This document shows, piece after piece, positions 29,641-38,652 of a stretch of DNA of 64,000 nt (the first letter of the stretch is position 1; each line of letters begins with the position of its first letter). The notes under the pieces were generated by a model. It did not search any database. It was not told the DNA's origin and saw only the letters and a list, made by a program, of their open reading frames with translations. The translations under genes were made by a program, and so were the position numbers. The DNA comes from Limnobacter sp. 130 (lineage in GTDB: Bacteria; Pseudomonadota; Gammaproteobacteria; Burkholderiales; Burkholderiaceae_B): positions 1,733,071 to 1,797,070 of the forward strand of contig NZ_LR732328.1 of the NCBI RefSeq assembly GCF_902506325.1, in the 5' to 3' direction.

Positions 29641-30060
29641 ATGTCGACAATCCACGTGGATGTGGTGAGTGCAGAAGAATCAATCTTCGAAGGTGAGGCA
29701 GAATTTGTTGCTTTGCCCGGAGAGCAGGGTGAGCTGGGTATTTATCCACGCCACACTCCGCTGATTACGCGCATCAAACCAGGTACAGTTCGCATCAAGA
29801 TTGCAGGTCAGGCTGAAGAAGAAGTGGTGTTTGTGAATGGTGGCGTGTTGGAAGTACAACCCAACTCGGTTACGGTTCTTGCAGACACGGCCCTTCGCGG
29901 CGGCGACCTGGATGAAGCAAAGGCTACGGAGGCCAAGCGTTTGGCCGAAGAAGCACTGGCCAATCGCAGTGCGGACATTGACTATGCTCAAGCACAAGCT
30001 GAATTGGCTTCCGCGATTGCACAGTTGCAAGCCATCAAGCGCTTGAGAAAAGTACGTTAA
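29641..30060 (+). CDS. atpC: ATP synthase F1 subunit epsilon
   Basis: 139 residues. Epsilon binds gamma and the c-ring and can inhibit ATP hydrolysis. An N-terminal beta sandwich ([28 protein letters not shown] region) is followed by a C-terminal two-helix segment rich in Ala, Glu and Leu, the inhibitory arm. The ATG at 29641 has AAGGA seven bases upstream; an ATG two codons earlier is too close to that site. It ends the operon, with a strong terminator 30 bases beyond. Confidence 0.97.
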   Translation: MSTIHVDVVSAEESIFEGEAEFVALPGEQGELGIYPRHTPLITRIKPGTVRIKIAGQAEEEVVFVNGGVLEVQPNSVTVLADTALRGGDLDEAKATEAKRLAEEALANRSADIDYAQAQAELASAIAQLQAIKRLRKVR

Positions 30061-30090
30061 AAGCAATACAAGGTTGAGAAACCAGTGAAA

Positions 30091-30117
30091 AGCCACGGTG
30101 AAAGCCGTGGCTTTTTT
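30091..30117 (+). terminator. Rho-independent terminator of the atp operon
   Basis: AGCCACGG (30091-30098) pairs perfectly with CCGTGGCT (30105-30112) over a six-base loop and runs into TTTTTT. Confidence 0.93.
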
Positions 30118-30196
30118 CTTGGCCGGATGCATTGTGAATACAGGTGGAACCACAGGGTGTGTTCTCGCAACATAAATGGCAATCAAGGAGCCGTTT

Positions 30197-30586
30197 ATGT
30201 ATCAAAAATTCGATGATCTGTTGAAAGACCTTCAACAGAATCGCCCCAGCAACATGACCCCACTGGGGCGGGTTTTTTTCTTCAATGACCAAGCGGTGTT
30301 GCTGCAGCATGGGGAAATGGAAGGAATAACCTGGGTCGACATTCACATTGAATTGAAGCGTTTTCGACTCGACAATCTGGCTGCGGCGAAAAAGGTGCTG
30401 CAGGCCAATCGGGAAATGGGCGCGTCAACGCCAATTCCTTCCTGGTTTGCTGTGGACCAGAACAATGATTGCCTGGTGTTCATTAACCGGCTGGATTGGC
30501 GACACATTACGTGCAAAATCCTGGAAGACCACATTTTGCGTTGCATTGAACAAATGGGAAGTGCACTGGCAACTGAAGGTGTGTAA
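30197..30586 (+). CDS. Hypothetical protein, 129 aa; possible secretion-chaperone-like fold
   Basis: I do not recognise a defined family. The start at 30197 has AAGGAG seven bases upstream. The predicted order is an N-terminal helix (FDDLLKDLQQN), beta strands (GRVFFFNDQAVLLQHG, then WVDIHIELKRF), a helix with LLQAN-like sequence (KKVLQANREMG), a strand (CLVFINRLDW) and a C-terminal helix (HILRCIEQMGSAL). This helix-strand-helix-strand-helix order, with an ANxxxG-type turn, is like that of small type III secretion or CesT-like chaperones, but no secretion genes are nearby. There is no signal peptide. It stands alone between the atp terminator and the phosphoesterase gene. Confidence 0.7.
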   Translation: MYQKFDDLLKDLQQNRPSNMTPLGRVFFFNDQAVLLQHGEMEGITWVDIHIELKRFRLDNLAAAKKVLQANREMGASTPIPSWFAVDQNNDCLVFINRLDWRHITCKILEDHILRCIEQMGSALATEGV

Positions 30587-30621
30587 TCCTCGGTGATGGG
30601 TCTACAGGTTAGAATAAAGGC

Positions 30622-31446
30622 ATGAAAATCGCCTTGTATTCTGACTTGCATCTTGAAACGATGCGCCATTTCCCCGCTTTGGCGGCGGTTCCACAGCCTG
30701 TCGAGGAAGTGGATCTAATGATTCTTGCCGGTGATATTCATCAAGGTACCCAAGGCTTGCAGGCCTTGGCTGAACTCGGCGAGAAACAGCACATTTACGT
30801 GGCGGGCAACCACGAGTATTACCACCACGACATTGAAATTCTGGACGACCATTTGTTCGAGCTGGCCGAGAGGAAGCAATTGAACTACCTGCAGCGCACC
30901 AGTGTGGTTATTCAAGGTGTGCGTTTTTTGGGTTGTACCTTGTGGACCGATTTCAATATTCAACCAGGTTGGCGATTCGGGGCCGAGTTGGTGGCCAAGG
31001 CGTTCTTGCCCGATTACAAATTGATTCGCATGCGGGGCAAACAGTTTTCTCCCAGCATGGGCATCGATTTGCATCATCAGAACATTGATTGGCTAGAGTC
31101 CGCATTGGCGATGCCTTTTGATGGCAAAACCGTGGTGATCACTCACCACGCGCCTCATCCGCAAAGTATTCATCCGCGTTTCAATTTGAGTCCGATTAAT
31201 GCGGCATTTGTATCCGACCTTAGCCGCTTAATGGGCAAGGCCGATGTGTGGGTGCATGGGCACATGCACGATTCATTTGATTACACCGTGCACAACAACG
31301 GAGGCCAAACCCGTGTGCTGGTCAACCCGCGTGGCTATGTGCGTAAAAAAGGCAAGGCACGAAAAATGGAGCGTGGGCAGGTGCAGGTGACGCCACAGGC
31401 TTTCGAGAATCCCTTTTTTAATCCACACCTTGTGTTCGAAGTATGA
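30622..31446 (+). CDS. Calcineurin-like metallophosphoesterase
   Basis: 274 residues with the metal-binding set of the superfamily: SDLHLE near the N-terminus, GDIH around residue 39, GNHEYYHHD around 66, THHAPHP and a terminal GHMHDSFDY. No signal peptide is visible, so it should be cytoplasmic. The substrate cannot be told; relatives include cyclic-nucleotide and nucleic-acid phosphodiesterases. The next gene overlaps it by four bases (ATGA), suggesting translational coupling with the sugar isomerase-like product. Confidence 0.92.
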   Translation: MKIALYSDLHLETMRHFPALAAVPQPVEEVDLMILAGDIHQGTQGLQALAELGEKQHIYVAGNHEYYHHDIEILDDHLFELAERKQLNYLQRTSVVIQGVRFLGCTLWTDFNIQPGWRFGAELVAKAFLPDYKLIRMRGKQFSPSMGIDLHHQNIDWLESALAMPFDGKTVVITHHAPHPQSIHPRFNLSPINAAFVSDLSRLMGKADVWVHGHMHDSFDYTVHNNGGQTRVLVNPRGYVRKKGKARKMERGQVQVTPQAFENPFFNPHLVFEV

Positions 31447-32252
31447 AGCTGGCCGCCAATCTGAGTTGGCTGTACACCGAGCTCGATTTTCTGGCGCGCA
31501 TCGAGGCCTGCGCCGAAGACGGTTTCAGGCATGCCGAGTGCATGTTTCCCTACGATTATTCTGCTGAACTGCTGCGCGATAAAGCCGGTGAGGCGGGCGT
31601 GCAATGGGTGTTGATCAATGCACCTGCAGGCAATTGGATCAATGGCGATCGAGGCCTGGCGGTTGAACCGGCACGGCGCGATGAATTCAAACGTTCTATC
31701 GAGCAAGCGGTACGCTATGCCGCAACACTGGGTGTGCGCAAAGTGCATGTGCTGGCCGGGGTGGTCGATCTGAGCGATGCGCGGGCTGTGCAATCGGCAC
31801 GGGCCTGTTACGCCGAGAACCTGAACTGGTTGGCAAGCAGCATGCGAGATGAACCCGTGGACTGGTTGATTGAACCCATTAACCGAGTTGATGTTCCTGG
31901 TTATTTGTTAAGCCACCAAGCGGATGCGCATGACCTGTTGATTGATTTGAATCAGGTCAATTTGGGTGTACAAATGGACCTGTACCATGTTGAACGAACC
32001 GAAGGTAATGCACTGGATGCGCTGGGTCGCTACCTGCCCACCGGGCGTGTGAAGCACCTGCAAATTGCAGGTGTACCTGACCGCGATGAGCCGGATGAAT
32101 CTGTGTATTCAGGAATTCATGCCAAATTGAAAACGCTGAACTACAACGGCCACATTGGTTGCGAGTATCGACCCAAAGCGGGCACCCGCGATGGCTTGGG
32201 CTGGATCCGAAGCACTGGATTTTCAGGCACAATGGAGTCCTTCGAACCTTGA
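31443..32252 (+). CDS. Hydroxypyruvate isomerase-like TIM-barrel protein
   Basis: 269 residues of the xylose-isomerase-like TIM-barrel superfamily, closest to Hyi/OtnI (hydroxypyruvate or 2-oxo-tetronate isomerases). Hallmarks: LAANLSWLYTELDFLARIEA at the start, the WLIEPINRVDVPGYLL segment with the metal-binding Glu, QMDLYH, and GCEYRPK with the final conserved Glu. Hyi converts hydroxypyruvate and tartronate semialdehyde. No glyoxylate carboligase or reductase gene lies beside it, so the exact substrate is open. It overlaps the phosphoesterase gene by four bases. Confidence 0.88.
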   Translation: MKLAANLSWLYTELDFLARIEACAEDGFRHAECMFPYDYSAELLRDKAGEAGVQWVLINAPAGNWINGDRGLAVEPARRDEFKRSIEQAVRYAATLGVRKVHVLAGVVDLSDARAVQSARACYAENLNWLASSMRDEPVDWLIEPINRVDVPGYLLSHQADAHDLLIDLNQVNLGVQMDLYHVERTEGNALDALGRYLPTGRVKHLQIAGVPDRDEPDESVYSGIHAKLKTLNYNGHIGCEYRPKAGTRDGLGWIRSTGFSGTMESFEP

Positions 32253-32284
32253 GCTTAGGCGGGCAACCGCCGGAAGAATTGCCC

Positions 32285-32713
32285 ATGCAAGACGCTGAAC
32301 TGAAGCAACTGCTCGACAACACCAAAACGATCGCTGTTGTGGGTTTTTCTTCGCAAGCCCACAAGCCCAGTTTTTTTGTTGCCAAGTACCTGCAGTCGCA
32401 GGGCTATCGAATTTTGCCCATCAACCCGGCTTTGCAAGGTCGACCAAGTGGTCTGTTGGGCGAAACCTGTTACCCCGACCTGAAAACCGCGATGGCTGAA
32501 ACTGGCCTGAAAATTGACCTGGTCGATGTGTTTCGCCGCGCCGAGCACACCCCCGATGTTTTGGCTCAGGCCATGAATGTGGGTGCAGGTGCCGTGTGGT
32601 TGCAGCAGGGAATTCGCAACGACATGGTTGAAGCCAAGGCGAAGGCTGCAGGTTTACCTTTTCTCATGGACCGTTGTTTGAAAACCGAACACCAGCGTCT
32701 GTATTTAGTTTGA
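32285..32713 (+). CDS. CoA-binding domain protein (YccU-like)
   Basis: 142 residues forming a single Rossmann-type CoA-binding domain, as in YccU and in the N-terminal domain of ADP-forming acyl-CoA synthetases. Visible: TIAVVGFSSQAHKPSFFVAKYL, the GYRILPINP strand, DLVDVFRRAEHTP, GAVWLQQGI, and the terminal MDRCLKTEH. The ATG at 32285 is backed by GGAAG eight bases upstream; the longer frame from 32159 lies inside the isomerase gene and is rejected. Role unknown beyond probable CoA or acyl-CoA binding. Confidence 0.9.
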   Translation: MQDAELKQLLDNTKTIAVVGFSSQAHKPSFFVAKYLQSQGYRILPINPALQGRPSGLLGETCYPDLKTAMAETGLKIDLVDVFRRAEHTPDVLAQAMNVGAGAVWLQQGIRNDMVEAKAKAAGLPFLMDRCLKTEHQRLYLV

Positions 32714-32738
32714 AATTATTGAATAAGCATCTACGAAT

Positions 32739-33833
32739 ATGAGCAGTTTTCAGCCCGTTAAAAATGACACCTTCTTGCGTGCATTGCGCCGTGAAGCCAC
32801 CGAGTACACGCCAGTTTGGTTAATGCGCCAAGCGGGCCGTTATTTGCCCGAGTACCGCGCAACGCGCGCAAAAGCCGGCAACTTTATGGGTTTGTGCACC
32901 AACCCGGAGGCGGCCTGCGAAGTGACTTTGCAACCGCTTGAACGGTACAAGCTGGATGCGGCCATTTTGTTCTCGGATATTTTGACCGTGCCCGATGCCA
33001 TGGGCTTGGGTTTGTATTTTGCAGAAGGCGAAGGCCCCAAGTTTGAGCGCCCCTTGGTTACCGAGGCTGATGTGGCCAAGCTCGCAGTTCCGGACATTGG
33101 CACGAGCCTGAGGTATGTGACAGACGCAGTCAGCACCATTCGGGGCGCACTGGATGGCCGGGTACCATTGATTGGTTTTTCAGGCAGCCCATGGACCCTG
33201 GCTTGTTATATGGTTGAAGGGGGTGGCAGCAGCGACTTCCGGAAAGTAAAAACCATGTTGTACAAGCGGCCCGACCTGATGCACCGCATTCTGGAAGTGA
33301 CCACTGAGGCGGTCAGTCAGTATCTTCGTGCTCAAATTGAGGCCGGCGCACAAGCCGTGATGATTTTCGACAGCTGGGGCGGTGCCTTGGCCGATGGCGC
33401 ATTTCAGCAATTCAGCTTGAACTACATCAAGAAAATCGTGGCCAGTTTGCCTTTGCAGGCCAATCGGGGTGCATTCACCGAGGATATTCCTTCGATTGTG
33501 TTCACCAAGGGTGGCGGTTTGTGGCTCGAGGACATTGCGTCCAGTGGTGCCAGTGCAATTGGTGTGGACTGGACTGTTAATTTGGGTCAGGCCCGTGCCC
33601 GTATTGGTGACCGTTGTGCAATTCAGGGCAACCTGGACCCCAATGTGTTGTTTGCCGAGCCAGCGCAAATTGAGGCCGAAGTGGCCAAAGCATTGGAAAG
33701 TTTTGGTGTGCCACAGGCTGGTGCCGGCCATGTGTTCAACCTGGGCCATGGTATTTCCCAGTTCACCAACCCCGACAGTGTCGAGGTGATGGTCAATGCA
33801 GTGCACAGCTACAGCCGCAAACAAAGGCAGTAA
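32739..33833 (+). CDS. hemE: Uroporphyrinogen decarboxylase
   Basis: Converts uroporphyrinogen III to coproporphyrinogen III in haem synthesis. 364 residues, normal length. The family signatures [16 protein letters not shown] near residue 25 and [19 protein letters not shown] near residue 147 are present, with the catalytic Asp in [14 protein letters not shown]. The C-terminal NLGHGI is conserved. The ATG at 32739 has no clear ribosome-binding site. It is followed by an AT-rich region with DnaA boxes and then priA. Confidence 0.97.
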   Translation: MSSFQPVKNDTFLRALRREATEYTPVWLMRQAGRYLPEYRATRAKAGNFMGLCTNPEAACEVTLQPLERYKLDAAILFSDILTVPDAMGLGLYFAEGEGPKFERPLVTEADVAKLAVPDIGTSLRYVTDAVSTIRGALDGRVPLIGFSGSPWTLACYMVEGGGSSDFRKVKTMLYKRPDLMHRILEVTTEAVSQYLRAQIEAGAQAVMIFDSWGGALADGAFQQFSLNYIKKIVASLPLQANRGAFTEDIPSIVFTKGGGLWLEDIASSGASAIGVDWTVNLGQARARIGDRCAIQGNLDPNVLFAEPAQIEAEVAKALESFGVPQAGAGHVFNLGHGISQFTNPDSVEVMVNAVHSYSRKQRQ

Positions 33834-33843
33834 AAACTTGGAC

Positions 33844-34039
33844 TTATGCACATTTTTGGCGCAAGGCTTCAGAAATGTTTTTTTGCATTGCACGACGATT
33901 GGAAAAGCAGAGGGGGCAGTTAAGTACTTGTTTTTAAATACAAAAAACGTATTTTACAAAATTTGTACTTTACATGAATGCCTGCATCCTGTAGCACGTC
34001 CGTGGATTATTTCCACGGATGTCCACAAAGTTATCCACA
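33844..34039 (+). other. AT-rich intergenic region with DnaA-box cluster
   Basis: Two sequences fit the DnaA-box consensus TTWTNCACA exactly: TTATGCACA (33844-33852) and TTATCCACA (34031-34039). Between them is a very AT-rich stretch (about 33920-33980) and a perfect palindrome CCGTGGA-TTATT-TCCACGG (34000-34018), whose arms and the following ATGTCCACA resemble weaker boxes. This looks like an origin or a DnaA-binding control site; gene orientation favours the main origin being left of the window. Confidence 0.55.
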
Positions 34040-34105
34040 TTGACTGTTAAAAATTTTGTATTCCGTTTAATTCAAGCCAGCTAGTCCATGAACTTAAAGT
34101 AAGCT

Positions 34106-36208
34106 GTGAAGACAGACCCAAAGCAAAACACTTCATCTAACCCGGTCGAGGGAAACACTTTGCTGGTGAATGTGTTGGTTGCTGCACCGCTTCCCAAATC
34201 TTTCACCTACCAGTGGCAAAGCGACGACACGCCCCGATTCGGGATGCGTGTCATTGTGCCGTGGGGACGCCAGCACCGCATTGGACTGGTTCAGGGTATT
34301 GCACCCGATCAACAAATGGCCGAAAACATCAAACCTGTGCACACGGTGCTTGATGCGGGCGAAAGTTTGAGCGCTAAATGGCAGGCATTGATTGAATTCG
34401 CGGCCAAGTATTACCACCACCCATTGGGCATGATTGCCCTGGAGGCTTTGCCCAAGGCCTTGCGCGTGTTGAATGCACGGGGTGAAGAACCGGTGATGGT
34501 GGCCAAATCCCGAGAGCATGCCCACAAGTTGTTGGTAGAGACCCGTGACGCGGGCACGGTTGCCAAGGCTGGCAAATCCCAAATCAACAAGCTTGAAAAA
34601 CCGGTCTTGAACACCGAACAACTGGATGCGGTGGCACAGCTATCGACGGCGCAAGGCTTTCAGCCTTTCCTGCTGTACGGGGTCACTGGCAGTGGAAAAA
34701 CAGAGGTGTACCTGCACACGGTTGAAGAGCGCTTGACCCGTGGCGAGCAGGTGTTGGTGTTGTTGCCCGAAATCAACCTGACCCCGGCTGCGCAAGCTTT
34801 GTACAAAGAACGCCTGGCACCACACCGGGTTGTGGTGATGCACAGTAACCTGGCCGAACTCACCCGCACCAAAGCCTGGTTTGAAGCAGCCACGGGTGCA
34901 GCCGATGTGATTATTGCCACGCGGCTGGGTGTGCTGACCCCCTTGCCACGCTTGGGGATGATTGTGGTGGACGAAGAACACGACCCATCGTACAAGCAGC
35001 AAGATGGCATGCGTTACCATGCCCGCGATTTGGCCCTGATGCTGGCGAAACAGCGCGAGGTGCCGATTGTGTTGGGCTCGGCAACCCCTGCCTTGGAAAC
35101 CTGGTTGAAAGCCGACCAGGGCGCTTACAAGCGCCTTGCCTTGAAAAACCGTGCAGTGCTGGGTGCAAGCCTGCCCAAGGTGGAGTTGATTAACACCGCC
35201 AATTTTCCGGCCAAAGAAGGTTTAAGCGAGCCGGCAATGCAGGCCTTGGTACAAAACTTTGAGGCGGGCAAGCAAAGCATTGTGTTCTTGAACCGCCGTG
35301 GCTATGCGCCCCAAATGGTGTGCAATGCCTGCGGCTGGGTGGCCAACTGCGACCATTGCACGGCGCACATGGTGTGGCACAAAAACGAGCGCATGCTGCG
35401 TTGCCACCACTGTGGTGCGGGCCAGCGTGTGCCCACCCATTGCCCCACTTGCGGCAATCAGGATTTGACCGGTTTTGGCCGCGGCACGCAGCGTATTGAA
35501 GAGACACTGGCGGGCCTGTTGCCCACTGCAAATATTTTGCGCATTGATGCAGACAGCACCCGCAACAAGGGGCAAATGGAAGCCTTGTTGCAACAGGCGC
35601 ACAGCGGGGAGGCCGATGTGCTGGTGGGCACGCAAATGATTGCCAAAGGGCACGACTTTGCCAACGTAACCCTGGTGTTGGCCTTGAATGTGGATGCTTC
35701 GCTGTATTCGCACGCCTACCGCGCGCCCGAGCGCTTGTTTGCCCAACTGATGCAGGTGGCGGGCCGGGCTGGTCGAAGGGCAGGCGATGCCCGCATGGTG
35801 GTGCAAACGCGTTACCCGCAACACCCGCTGTTTGATGCCTTGAAGGCGCACGATTATGAAAACTTTGCCAGCCATGAAATGCAGGCCCGCAAAGATGCAC
35901 GTATGCCGCCGTTTTCTCACCAGGCCACCATTCGGGCAGACCACAAAAAGCTGGCCAACTGTTTGCAGTTTTTAAGTACCGCGCGTGAATTGGGTGAGCC
36001 TTTGGTCGATGCGGACAACCCGGTGTTCATGTGCGACCCGGTGCCCTTGACCGTGGTTCGGGTGGGTGGCATTGAACGCGCGCAAATGCTGATTGAAAGC
36101 GAGTCTCGGCCCGCGCTGCACCGTTTCCTGACCCAATGGTTGGCGCAGCTTCACGCGCTACCTGGTAGCGTTCGCTGGTTTTTGGAAGTGGACCCGGTTG
36201 ATCTGTAA
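34106..36208 (+). CDS. priA: Primosomal replication restart helicase PriA
   Basis: 700 residues. PriA recognises stalled forks and reloads the replicative helicase. N-terminal 3'-DNA-binding domain, then Walker A GVTGSGKTEVYLHTVEE near residue 197, the DEEHDPSYKQ box, helicase motif III around LGSATPALETW, the zinc-binding Cys cluster from CNACGWVANCDHC to CPTCG (about residues 404-452), and motifs V and VI including QMIAKGHDF and QVAGRAGRR. The start is a GTG at 34106 with only a weak upstream site. The DnaA-box cluster lies directly before it. Confidence 0.96.
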   Translation: MKTDPKQNTSSNPVEGNTLLVNVLVAAPLPKSFTYQWQSDDTPRFGMRVIVPWGRQHRIGLVQGIAPDQQMAENIKPVHTVLDAGESLSAKWQALIEFAAKYYHHPLGMIALEALPKALRVLNARGEEPVMVAKSREHAHKLLVETRDAGTVAKAGKSQINKLEKPVLNTEQLDAVAQLSTAQGFQPFLLYGVTGSGKTEVYLHTVEERLTRGEQVLVLLPEINLTPAAQALYKERLAPHRVVVMHSNLAELTRTKAWFEAATGAADVIIATRLGVLTPLPRLGMIVVDEEHDPSYKQQDGMRYHARDLALMLAKQREVPIVLGSATPALETWLKADQGAYKRLALKNRAVLGASLPKVELINTANFPAKEGLSEPAMQALVQNFEAGKQSIVFLNRRGYAPQMVCNACGWVANCDHCTAHMVWHKNERMLRCHHCGAGQRVPTHCPTCGNQDLTGFGRGTQRIEETLAGLLPTANILRIDADSTRNKGQMEALLQQAHSGEADVLVGTQMIAKGHDFANVTLVLALNVDASLYSHAYRAPERLFAQLMQVAGRAGRRAGDARMVVQTRYPQHPLFDALKAHDYENFASHEMQARKDARMPPFSHQATIRADHKKLANCLQFLSTARELGEPLVDADNPVFMCDPVPLTVVRVGGIERAQMLIESESRPALHRFLTQWLAQLHALPGSVRWFLEVDPVDL

Positions 36209-36253
36209 GTGCCTCTGGTACAGTAATGCCTTCCCCTGGAGTTTCCCCCCTGT

Positions 36254-38254
36254 ATGTCTGTTGGTCTGAACAAAGCCCAAAGCGAAGCTGTGAATTATGT
36301 GGATGGTCCCTGCCTGGTACTGGCTGGTGCGGGTTCGGGCAAAACACGCGTGATCACCCAAAAAATTGCCCACCTGATTCAAAACAAGGGTGTAAGCGCC
36401 AAGAACATTGCGGCGGTTACCTTTACCAACAAAGCCGCCAAGGAAATGGAAGAGCGTGCGGCCAAGTTGTTGCGTGGCACGGAAGGCAAAGGCCTGTTGG
36501 TGTGTACCTTTCACAGCCTGGGCATTCGAATTTTGCGGGAAGAGCACAAACATGCCGGGCTGAAAGCGCGGTTCTCCATTCTGGATGCAACAGACACCTA
36601 CGGCCTGGTGCAACAGCTGTATGGCACCACCGACAAGCAGCTGATTCGCAAGGCGCAAAGCGTAATTTCGCTGTGGAAAAACGGCCTTGTGGACCCCGAT
36701 GCTGCACTGGCGCAAGCGACTTCTGAAGATGAGGGCCAAATTGCCCGCCTGTACAAAAGTTATGAAGCCACGCTGGCGGCCTACCAGGCTGTGGATTTTG
36801 ACGACCTTATTTTGAAGCCCACGCGCCTGTTGGCCAGCAACGAGGAGGTGCGCAGCCGCTGGCAAAACCGCCTGCGTTATTTGCTGGTGGACGAGGTGCA
36901 AGACACCAACGCCTGCCAGTATGATTTGCTGCGTTTGATTGCCGGGCCACGCGCCATGTTCACGGCGGTGGGCGACGATGACCAGGCCATTTACGCCTGG
37001 CGCGGTGCCACCATTGAAAACCTGCGGCAGCTGACCGAAGATTACCCGCAGTTGAAAGTGATCAAGCTGGAACAGAATTACCGGTCTACCCTGCGTATTT
37101 TGCAGGCGGCCAACCGCTTGATTGAAAACAACCCGAAGCTGTTTCCAAAAACCCTGTGGAGCGACCACGGCCCCGGTGAACCGATTGTGATCAGCCCCAT
37201 GGCTGACGATGAGCATGAAGCCGAGCAGGTGGCCATGATGTTGAGTGGGCATCGCTTTGAGCGCCGCGCCAAGTATGGCGATTATGCGGTGTTGTACCGC
37301 AGTAACTTTCAGGCGCGCATTCTGGAACAGGCCTTGCGGCGCCAGAAAATCCCCTACATTTTGAGTGGCGGACAAAGCTTTTTTGAGCGTGCCGAGATCA
37401 AGGATGTGATCGCCTATTTGCGATTGCTGGTGAATCAGGACGATGACCCGGCATTCATTCGTGCAGTGACCACGCCGAAGCGTGGCATTGGTCAAAAAAC
37501 ACTGGAAGCCTTGGGCACTTATGCAGGTACGCGCGGGGTTTCATTGTTTGAAGCGCTGTTTGAAACCGGTGCGGAAAGCCATTTGAATGCGGGCATGGTC
37601 GATGCGCTGCGCACTTTCGGCACCTTCATCAACAAGCTGGAGTACCGCGCCCAGCGGGAACCTGCGCGCGATTTGCTCAACGAGTTGTTGAGCACCATCA
37701 AGTACGAAGAGTGGCTTTACGAGCAGCAAGACGAACGTGGCGCACAAAGCAAATGGCAAAACGTGCTCGATTTCGTGAAGTGGATGGGCGACAAGGGCGA
37801 GGAAGAAGGTTCAACCTTGCTGGACCTGACACAGAAAGTGGCTTTGATGACCATGCTGGATCGGCAAGACGATGGCACCCGGCCCGATGCCGTGCAGCTA
37901 AGCACCCTGCACGCAGCCAAAGGGCTAGAATTTCCGCATGTGTTTTTGCTGGGTTGTGAGGAAAGTATTTTGCCCAGTTTTGGCGACGGCGAAGGGCGCG
38001 AACTGACCGACGACAGGCTGGAAGAAGAGCGCCGCCTGATGTATGTGGGTGTGACCCGTGCACAGCGCAGCCTGAATATTACCTGGTGCAGAAAGCGCAA
38101 GAAGGCGCGTGAATTGGTGAGTTGTTTTCCGTCGCGGTTTATCAAGGAACTGCAACTGGAAACCGACAAAGACCTGCCCGATGACACACCCAAGATGACC
38201 CCGAAAGACCGTTTGAGTGCGTTGAAAGGGTTGCTGACAAAGGTCGGCGCTTAG
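36254..38254 (+). CDS. rep: ATP-dependent DNA helicase Rep
   Basis: 666 residues, superfamily 1A. Motif Ia/Walker A is LAGAGSGKTRVITQKIAHLI, followed by AVTFTNKAAKEM, Walker B LLVDEVQDTN, GDDDQAIYAWRGA, LEQNYRS, VQLSTLHAAKGLEFPHVFL and the terminal EERRLMYVGVTRAQ. The length and the LNKAQSEAVNYV start fit Rep better than UvrD. The gene lies 45 bases after priA, another replication-restart helicase gene, and may be co-transcribed. Its end overlaps the convergent receiver gene by four bases. Confidence 0.93.
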   Translation: MSVGLNKAQSEAVNYVDGPCLVLAGAGSGKTRVITQKIAHLIQNKGVSAKNIAAVTFTNKAAKEMEERAAKLLRGTEGKGLLVCTFHSLGIRILREEHKHAGLKARFSILDATDTYGLVQQLYGTTDKQLIRKAQSVISLWKNGLVDPDAALAQATSEDEGQIARLYKSYEATLAAYQAVDFDDLILKPTRLLASNEEVRSRWQNRLRYLLVDEVQDTNACQYDLLRLIAGPRAMFTAVGDDDQAIYAWRGATIENLRQLTEDYPQLKVIKLEQNYRSTLRILQAANRLIENNPKLFPKTLWSDHGPGEPIVISPMADDEHEAEQVAMMLSGHRFERRAKYGDYAVLYRSNFQARILEQALRRQKIPYILSGGQSFFERAEIKDVIAYLRLLVNQDDDPAFIRAVTTPKRGIGQKTLEALGTYAGTRGVSLFEALFETGAESHLNAGMVDALRTFGTFINKLEYRAQREPARDLLNELLSTIKYEEWLYEQQDERGAQSKWQNVLDFVKWMGDKGEEEGSTLLDLTQKVALMTMLDRQDDGTRPDAVQLSTLHAAKGLEFPHVFLLGCEESILPSFGDGEGRELTDDRLEEERRLMYVGVTRAQRSLNITWCRKRKKARELVSCFPSRFIKELQLETDKDLPDDTPKMTPKDRLSALKGLLTKVGA

Positions 38255-38616
38255 TTTGCACCCAGCGCAGAATTTGCTTTCTGGATCAGCGCCTCGGGGG
38301 TAACCGGTTTCAGCAACCACCCCGCAAGGTTGAGGGCTTTGGCCTGTTTAATCATTTCTTTGTCGGAATACGACGTAATCACCACAATGGGTACCATGGC
38401 TCCGGTTTTTCGAATTCGGTTGCACAACTCAAGACCGTCCATACCGGGCATGTCGATGTCAGTGATGATCAGGTCGGGTGCGCCGTTTTCTACGATCTCT
38501 CGTATGCCTTCCTGAGCCGATGCCGCAGTGCGCACAACATGACCCGCTTGGGTCAAAATATGTGCGCAAACTTTTCGAATGGTATTGGCATCGTCAATTA
38601 GAAGAATATTGGGCAT
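38251..38616 (-). CDS. CheY-like single-domain response regulator
   Basis: 121 residues, one receiver domain. All key residues are present: acidic pair in LLIDDANTIRKV, phospho-acceptor Asp53 in LIITDIDMPGMDG, Ser/Thr in VVITSYSD, Lys in GWLLKPVTPEALI. The sequence is typical of chemotaxis- or twitching-type receivers such as PilG/PilH/CheY. No kinase or motility gene adjoins it. It overlaps the rep stop by four bases in the opposite direction. Confidence 0.93.
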   Translation of the reverse strand: MPNILLIDDANTIRKVCAHILTQAGHVVRTAASAQEGIREIVENGAPDLIITDIDMPGMDGLELCNRIRKTGAMVPIVVITSYSDKEMIKQAKALNLAGWLLKPVTPEALIQKANSALGAN

Positions 38617-38652
38617 GGCGTGATTTGGTTTGATGGTGATTTATTTTTACCA

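Noticed and set aside
29646-29661. CACGTG-containing palindrome near the atpC start
   Set aside because: Only about 10 of 16 positions match parS; it is coding sequence of atpC.
36158-37495. 445-residue minus-strand frame opposite rep
   Set aside because: Antisense shadow of rep; no conserved motif, no plausible start context.
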